Part shown: positions 59,532-64,000 of the stretch, piece after piece
Position numbering within the stretch: position 1 is the stretch's first letter
Layout of the letters: every line of letters starts with the position of its first letter
Source: Pseudomonas serboccidentalis
GTDB lineage: Bacteria; Pseudomonadota; Gammaproteobacteria; Pseudomonadales; Pseudomonadaceae
DNA: 64,000 nucleotides
Assembly: GCF_028830055.1 (NCBI RefSeq)
Contig: NZ_CP101655.1
Location: 2,877,282 to 2,941,281 of the forward strand
Reading direction: 5' to 3'
The notes under the pieces: model-generated
Database searches by the model: none
The model's input: the letters and a program-made list of their open reading frames with translations, nothing else
Told to the model about the DNA's origin: nothing
Position numbers and translations under genes: made by a program

Positions 59532-59900
59532 TTAGCCGACAATCAAGGAAACAAGCCAGCCGAGCAGGGAATCAAGCCCCCACAACAGCAACGCCATAAC
59601 CAGTACCACAGCCACAACAATCAAAGTGGTCTGCGTGGTTTCTTGGCGAGTTGGCCATACGACTTTACGAATCTCGGTGCGCGCTTCCTTAACCAGTACA
59701 AAGAACGACTTGCCCTTTGCGGTCTGCAGGCCTACAAAGGCAGCTACAGCAGCAATGACGAGCAAAGCGAGTACACGGTACAGGATCGGCGAAGCAGCGT
59801 AATACTGATTGCCAACAACGCCTACAACCACCAAAGCAACTACTACAAGCCACTTGAGCAGATCGAAGCGAGAGCCTTGAGCTTCAGCCTTAGGAGTCAT
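59532..59900 (-). CDS. secE: Protein translocase subunit SecE
   Basis: A 122-residue SecE of the three-helix gamma-proteobacterial type: membrane segments about 16-34, 42-60 and 92-120, with the conserved cytosolic amphipathic helix EARTEIRKVVWPTRQE before the last. It clamps SecY in the Sec channel. It follows tRNA-Trp by 45 bases and precedes nusG. Confidence 0.97.
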   Translation of the reverse strand: MTPKAEAQGSRFDLLKWLVVVALVVVGVVGNQYYAASPILYRVLALLVIAAVAAFVGLQTAKGKSFFVLVKEARTEIRKVVWPTRQETTQTTLIVVAVVLVMALLLWGLDSLLGWLVSLIVG

Positions 59901-59945
59901 CTATGAAGATCCTGTGAAAAGAAAGCCAGATACACCGAGTGAATC

Positions 59946-60021
59946 TGGCAGGTCAGGAGGGAATCGAACCCCCAACCTACGGTTTTGGAGACCGTCGCTC
60001 TGCCAATTGAGCTACTGACCT
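59946..60021 (-). tRNA. tRNA-Trp (CCA)
   Basis: A 76-base cloverleaf with encoded CCA. The acceptor AGGTCAG pairs with CTGACCT, the T loop is GGTTCGATTCC, and the anticodon CCA is at 59988-59986. It lies between tufB and secE, likely on one transcript with secE-nusG. Confidence 0.97.
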
Positions 60022-60041
60022 AAAACAAAATCAGGCCGACC

Positions 60042-60070
60042 ATTATGCCGGCCCGAAAAATACATTACAA
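60042..60070 (-). promoter_or_regulatory. Promoter for tRNA-Trp-secE-nusG
   Basis: On the minus strand TTGTAA (60070-60065), a 17-base spacer and CATAAT (60047-60042), in the 53-base tufB-tRNA-Trp gap. A GGCCG/CGGCC stem spans the -10 and may act as a weak tufB terminator. Confidence 0.65.
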
Positions 60071-60074
60071 CCGC

Positions 60075-61268
60075 TTATTCGATGATTTTAGCTACGACGC
60101 CAGCACCGACGGTACGACCGCCTTCACGGATAGCGAAACGCAGACCGTCTTCCATCGCGATGGTTTTGATCAGGGTAACAGTCATCTGAATGTTGTCACC
60201 TGGCATTACCATTTCAACGCCTTCTGGCAGCTCGCAGTTACCAGTCACGTCAGTCGTACGGAAGTAGAACTGTGGACGGTAGCCCTTGAAGAACGGAGTG
60301 TGACGACCGCCTTCTTCCTTGCTCAGAACATAAACTTCTGCAGTGAACTTGGTGTGCGGCTTAACCGAACCCGGCTTAACCAGAACCTGACCACGCTCAA
60401 CATCATCACGCTTGGTGCCACGCAGCAGAACGCCGCAGTTCTCGCCAGCACGACCTTCGTCGAGCAGCTTGCGGAACATTTCAACACCGGTGCAAGTAGT
60501 AACGGTGGTGTCACGCAGACCAACGATTTCCAGTGGATCCTGAACGCGAACGATACCGCGCTCGATACGACCAGTCACAACAGTACCGCGACCCGAGATC
60601 GAGAACACGTCTTCGATTGGCATCAGGAACGGCTTGTCGATCATACGAACCGGCTCTGGAATGTAGGCATCCAGAGTCTCTACCAGCTTCTTAACAGCGG
60701 TAGTGCCCATTTCGTTGTCGTCTTTGCCTTCCAGCGCCATACGAGCCGAACCAATGATGATTGGAGTGTCATCGCCCGGGAAGTCGTAGGTGGACAGCAG
60801 GTCGCGAACTTCCATCTCAACCAGTTCCAGCAGCTCAGCATCATCTACCAGGTCAGCCTTGTTCAGGAAAACCACGATGTACGGAACGCCTACCTGACGG
60901 GACAGCAGGATGTGCTCACGGGTTTGTGGCATCGGACCATCAGCGGCCGAGCAAACCAGAATAGCGCCGTCCATTTGAGCAGCACCGGTGATCATGTTCT
61001 TCACGTAGTCAGCGTGACCTGGGCAGTCAACGTGAGCGTAGTGACGGATCTTCGAGTTGTACTCAACGTGTGCGGTGTTGATGGTGATACCGCGAGCTTT
61101 TTCTTCTGGTGCGCTGTCGATCTTGTCGAAGTCAACGATTGCGGAACCGAAAACTTCGGAGCAGACGCGAGTCAGAGCAGCAGTCAGAGTGGTTTTACCG
61201 TGGTCAACGTGACCAATGGTCCCTACGTTGACGTGGGGCAGGGAACGATCAAATTTTTCCTTAGCCAT
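60075..61268 (-). CDS. tufB: Elongation factor Tu (tRNA-linked copy, ATG start)
   Basis: A 397-residue EF-Tu, by eye identical in protein sequence to the str-operon copy and carrying the same GTP motifs. It starts with ATG at 61268, unlike tufA. It sits after tRNA-Tyr, tRNA-Gly and tRNA-Thr, the arrangement of the E. coli tRNA-tufB operon. A hairpin (AAGGCAGATA/TATCTGCCTT, 61321-61346) in the gap after tRNA-Thr may be a processing or partial termination site. Confidence 0.99.
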   Translation of the reverse strand: MAKEKFDRSLPHVNVGTIGHVDHGKTTLTAALTRVCSEVFGSAIVDFDKIDSAPEEKARGITINTAHVEYNSKIRHYAHVDCPGHADYVKNMITGAAQMDGAILVCSAADGPMPQTREHILLSRQVGVPYIVVFLNKADLVDDAELLELVEMEVRDLLSTYDFPGDDTPIIIGSARMALEGKDDNEMGTTAVKKLVETLDAYIPEPVRMIDKPFLMPIEDVFSISGRGTVVTGRIERGIVRVQDPLEIVGLRDTTVTTCTGVEMFRKLLDEGRAGENCGVLLRGTKRDDVERGQVLVKPGSVKPHTKFTAEVYVLSKEEGGRHTPFFKGYRPQFYFRTTDVTGNCELPEGVEMVMPGDNIQMTVTLIKTIAMEDGLRFAIREGGRTVGAGVVAKIIE

Positions 61269-61320
61269 CGATAACACCCTCAACAGAAGAATTAGACGAA
61301 CGATATCTACCATTAAAACA

Positions 61321-61346
61321 AAGGCAGATATTTTCATATCTGCCTT
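61321..61346 (-). terminator. Hairpin between tRNA-Thr and tufB
   Basis: A 10-bp stem AAGGCAGATA/TATCTGCCTT with a 6-base loop is followed on the minus strand by TGTTTTAATGG. It could be a weak terminator or a tRNA-mRNA processing site. Confidence 0.55.
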
Positions 61347-61352
61347 GTTATA

Positions 61353-61428
61353 TGGAGCTCTTGAGCGGATTTGAACCGCTGACCTCACCCTTACCAAGGG
61401 TGTGCTCTACCAACTGAGCTACAAGAGC
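61353..61428 (-). tRNA. tRNA-Thr (GGT)
   Basis: A 76-base cloverleaf with encoded CCA: acceptor GCTCTTG/CAAGAGC, D arm AGCTCAGTTGGTAGAGC, T loop GGTTCAAATCC, and anticodon GGT at 61395-61393. Third of three tRNAs before tufB. Confidence 0.97.
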
Positions 61429-61454
61429 GTAACACTTTGCACAACCTGCAAACT

Positions 61455-61528
<74 letters not shown>

Positions 61529-61552
61529 GGAGCTTGCAGCTCACGCTAAAAA

Positions 61553-61637
<85 letters not shown>

Positions 61638-61650
61638 TAAGCGAGCCGGC

Positions 61651-61678
61651 ATTCTATACTATGCCGACCTTCTGTCAA
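61651..61678 (-). promoter_or_regulatory. Promoter of the tRNA-Tyr-Gly-Thr-tufB operon
   Basis: On the minus strand a consensus TTGACA (61678-61673), a 16-base spacer and TAGAAT (61656-61651), followed by a GC-rich discriminator GCCGGCTCGC typical of stable-RNA promoters under stringent control. Confidence 0.88.
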
Positions 61679-61779
61679 GCATTTTCTCATTAAAAACCTG
61701 AGGTTAGCTGCGTTGACACTGCTTCACTTTGACAACCTGTTTAGGTGTTCGCTGTGGAGCGGGCGCCATTCTATGCAAA

Positions 61780-62217
61780 CTATTCCAGCGGTGCAACCCC
61801 CTCACACAGCATTATTTTATGTTTTAACTCATTGAATTCCTTGGAAAGGTTCTGCAACTGTACATCCCCCAATAAACGCTGGCTTTCGGGCGCAATGCGC
61901 AACCAGTAACCTGGCTCTGGAAGATCCTTTTGCGGTGGTTGAGCCTTCACATTCATGGCCAACAGCCGCTGTTGCAGCACAGAAACACTTTCCTCTCGAG
62001 TCAAACCACCCAAGAACAGACAATCTTGCCCCGCACGTCGCGCGCCCTGCCCTTCTCGAGAGTCACTACCGGCCTCACTCAGCAAGCGTATGTCTTGCTG
62101 GGATCCACGATACATACTGAGAGGCGTGACATCTTTTGCACGCAAGGGCGCTTCCTGCTGATGCCAGACGTAATAGAACACATTGAGAACAACAAGCAGC
62201 AGGAACAACCAGCGCAT
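61780..62217 (-). CDS. Single-pass membrane protein with SPOR-like domain
   Basis: A 145-residue protein with one N-terminal membrane helix (MRWLFLLLVVLNVFYYVW) and a periplasmic part. The region from about 70 to 120 (CLFLGGLTREESVSVLQQRL, then GYWLRIAP) has the beta-alpha-beta look of SPOR-type peptidoglycan-binding domains. The ATG at 62217 follows the coaX stop by seven bases, with GAGG spanning that stop; the longer reading lies inside coaX. It corresponds in position to PA4278. The function is unknown; a cell-wall role is inferred. Confidence 0.75.
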   Translation of the reverse strand: MRWLFLLLVVLNVFYYVWHQQEAPLRAKDVTPLSMYRGSQQDIRLLSEAGSDSREGQGARRAGQDCLFLGGLTREESVSVLQQRLLAMNVKAQPPQKDLPEPGYWLRIAPESQRLLGDVQLQNLSKEFNELKHKIMLCEGVAPLE

Positions 62218-62224
62218 ACAAACC

Positions 62225-62974
62225 TCAAGATAAAGGACACGCCATGGCCAGTCCAACAAAGACCAGATCAGGGACAACTCGTGCGTCAGGCACAACATCT
62301 GCAACCAACCCAGCGTCACCACCTGTAATAAAGACGGTAAAGCCCTCTCCCCAATAGGAACGAGCCAGTTCCATCTGGGTCAGGACGAAACCTCTCAACA
62401 TCAACGAACATCCACGCTCCACCGCTTCAACAGTACTGCGTCCCGGAGCATGACTAGTCAGGGCCCGCTCTGCAGCCAAATCGCCGTAACGGATATTGCG
62501 CGTGTGAGTGCGTAATTGATTTCGCATCAATGGCATCCCTGGACAAATGAACCCTCCCAGGTGCTCCCCTTCAGCATCAATAAAATCCGCTGTTACAGCA
62601 GTGCCGAAATCCAGGATCAGACATGCGCCTGCTGCCAAGTGAAAACCACCCAGCATTGCCAGCCAACGATCGAGACCTAAACGCTCATAGTCGTCATATC
62701 CATTCCGGACACCAGACATTTCACTAGCGGGCTTGGCACACACAACCAATACGCCGAACGTCCGCTCAAGAATCCGAGTCAATGCAGCGGTTTCTTCACT
62801 CGTTCTAACACTGACCAACCGACAACTTCGTAGCGATAGACCGTCAAATGTGTGCAAGCTATCCACCAAGGCCTGATCCGAGTCGACAACCCCCTCCGCG
62901 AAAAGACCTCCGGCGGCAGTATTCAACACCCGCCATTTGATGAAGCTGTTCCCGCAATCGAGCTCAAGAATCAT
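62225..62974 (-). CDS. coaX: Type III pantothenate kinase
   Basis: A 249-residue CoaX, which phosphorylates pantothenate in the first step of coenzyme A synthesis. ASKHA-fold motifs are the P-loop-like [10 protein letters not shown] (5-14) and [20 protein letters not shown] (near 120). CoaX enzymes are insensitive to CoA feedback and need a monovalent cation. The ATG at 62974 overlaps birA by 11 bases; a GTG one codon earlier is possible. An operon with birA couples two cofactor genes, as in other Pseudomonas. Confidence 0.95.
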   Translation of the reverse strand: MILELDCGNSFIKWRVLNTAAGGLFAEGVVDSDQALVDSLHTFDGLSLRSCRLVSVRTSEETAALTRILERTFGVLVVCAKPASEMSGVRNGYDDYERLGLDRWLAMLGGFHLAAGACLILDFGTAVTADFIDAEGEHLGGFICPGMPLMRNQLRTHTRNIRYGDLAAERALTSHAPGRSTVEAVERGCSLMLRGFVLTQMELARSYWGEGFTVFITGGDAGLVADVVPDARVVPDLVFVGLAMACPLS

Positions 62975-63917
62975 CACGCAACCTCAGACTGAGCTCACCG
63001 CCACTAAATACTTTTTCCACGCCATCCACCCTCAAGCGCAGCGCACCCTGACTGTCAATACCGAGCACTACACCTTCTATATGGCTAGCGCCGGCAATCA
63101 ACGAAACCGGACGACCTTGCCACACGTGATCCCTTTCCCATTCCCCTTGGAGCGCTGAAAAGCCATCGATCTGATGGCGCTGGATATAGTCGCGCAGCTG
63201 CTCGCTCAACTCCGCCACTAGCGCGTTGCGGTCGCAACTTTTGCCCGTCTCAAGCCGCATGGACGTCCATTGCTGATCAACCTCGTCAGCAACCTGCATG
63301 TTCACATTAATGCCTATGCCCAGCACCACATGACAAACATCTGCAGGATCGCCTACGAGCTCCAGAAGAATACCTGCAATTTTCCTGCTCCCAACCAATA
63401 CGTCGTTGGGCCACTTCAATCCAGCACCCGACACTCCGAGCTTTCGCAGGGTATGCATGACCGCCAGACCTACAACAAGACTAAGCCCTTCAAGCTGGCG
63501 CATACCGCCCTCAATACGCAGGACCAGGCTGTAATAGAGATTTTCCGCAAAGGGGCTTACCCACTTACGCCCCCTGCGACCTCGACCGGAAATTTGCCGC
63601 TCTGCCAACACCAGGAACGGCGCCGTGCGACCTTGACTGATCGCGCGCAGCGCCTCTGCATTGGTGGAGTCAATGGAATCAAAGACTGTCATCGGCCAAA
63701 CCGGGGCCAAGGCGCCGATACTGAGAGGATCGAGTAGAGTCAGGGGCGCAGCCAGTTGGTAGCCTCGACCCCGGACCTTATTAATGGACAAACCGAGCTC
63801 AGCCTCAAGATGCTGCAGTTGCTTCCATACAGCACTTCGACTGATACCCAGGGCTAGCCCCAGAGCCTGGCCAGAATGGAATCGACCATCCTTTAAAAGA
63901 TTCAACAACGTCAGCAT
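62964..63917 (-). CDS. birA: Biotin-protein ligase and biotin operon repressor
   Basis: A 317-residue bifunctional BirA. The N-terminal winged helix (about 1-60; [20 protein letters not shown]) allows biotin-operon repression. The ligase domain carries [22 protein letters not shown] (about 115-136, split here) and LKWPNDVLV near 178, which bind biotinyl-AMP. The C-terminal SH3-like domain ends the protein. It loads biotin on AccB and other carboxylases. First gene of birA-coaX-SPOR. A small GCCTCA/TGAGGC hairpin (63927-63941) lies in the leader next to the ribosome-binding region. Confidence 0.97.
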   Translation of the reverse strand: MLTLLNLLKDGRFHSGQALGLALGISRSAVWKQLQHLEAELGLSINKVRGRGYQLAAPLTLLDPLSIGALAPVWPMTVFDSIDSTNAEALRAISQGRTAPFLVLAERQISGRGRRGRKWVSPFAENLYYSLVLRIEGGMRQLEGLSLVVGLAVMHTLRKLGVSGAGLKWPNDVLVGSRKIAGILLELVGDPADVCHVVLGIGINVNMQVADEVDQQWTSMRLETGKSCDRNALVAELSEQLRDYIQRHQIDGFSALQGEWERDHVWQGRPVSLIAGASHIEGVVLGIDSQGALRLRVDGVEKVFSGGELSLRLRDDS

Positions 63918-64000
63918 GCAGGTCTCGCCTCACAATGAGGCCCGAATAATAGCCATGAGCCGGGCGATTGCATAGAAATCAAGCAAACCACTTTCCGCCG

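Noticed and set aside
63918..64000. Possible end of an rRNA operon upstream of birA, as expected from P. aeruginosa
   Set aside because: The 83 remaining bases show no 5S rRNA sequence or clear terminator; nothing can be claimed.

Overview
The window looks like the chromosome of a Pseudomonas of the fluorescens group. Gene order from 22.3 kb to the right end (ssb, YajR-type MFS transporter, uvrA, ferritin, katA, rplQ-rpoA ... rpsL, rpoC-rpoB, rplL-J-A-K, nusG, secE, tRNA-Trp, tuf, three tRNAs, SPOR-like gene, coaX, birA) matches the conserved Pseudomonas order. The left third carries several copies of the TGTAGGAG...GCTCGCGAT and TGTGGCGAGGGG type REP repeats common in this group. Species cannot be fixed from the window.

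Region 1 (1-16.8 kb) is an accessory mix. It holds a truncated sugar-nucleotide epimerase with a RmlD-like partner, the large helicase Lhr, an MscS channel of the YbiO type, an MFS exporter, a tightly coupled DUF72-ybhP-clsB-ybhN set linked to cardiolipin synthesis, an alpha/beta hydrolase overlapping a DUF3182 gene, and a GATase1/AraC regulator divergent from a cysteine hydrolase.

Region 2 (17.5-22.15 kb) is the most interesting part. It is a six-gene operon matching E. coli yjfI-yjfJ-yjfK-yjfL-yjfM-yjfC: DUF2170, a PspA/IM30 homologue, DUF2491, DUF350 membrane protein, DUF1190 exported protein, and a glutathionylspermidine-synthase-like ATP-grasp enzyme. Its promoter is bracketed by two identical perfect 12-bp palindromes. 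The first gene carries an N-terminal extension resembling a ribbon-helix-helix/MazE-like DNA-binding module, which suggests autoregulation. A REP pair ending in a run of six T splits the operon after the PspA gene and may attenuate the distal genes. I infer an envelope-stress or membrane-maintenance system whose chemistry is unknown.

Region 3 (22.3-29.6 kb) has ssb, a YajR-type MFS transporter, uvrA (TTG start), the non-haem-type ferritin FtnA, and catalase KatA.

Region 4 (29.6-61.7 kb, all minus strand) is the ribosomal/transcription superregion: alpha, spc, S10, str, beta (rpoBC) and L11/L10 operons, nusG, secE, two nearly identical tuf genes and four tRNAs. I could read sigma-70 promoters with 16-17 bp spacers before rpsM, rpsJ, rpsL, the tRNA-Tyr operon and tRNA-Trp-secE, plus an unexpected internal promoter between rpsN and rpsH. 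Attenuator-like hairpins lie before rpoB and rplK.

Region 5 (61.8-64 kb, minus strand) is birA-coaX-SPOR-like gene. No rRNA, CRISPR, prophage or insertion sequence was seen.
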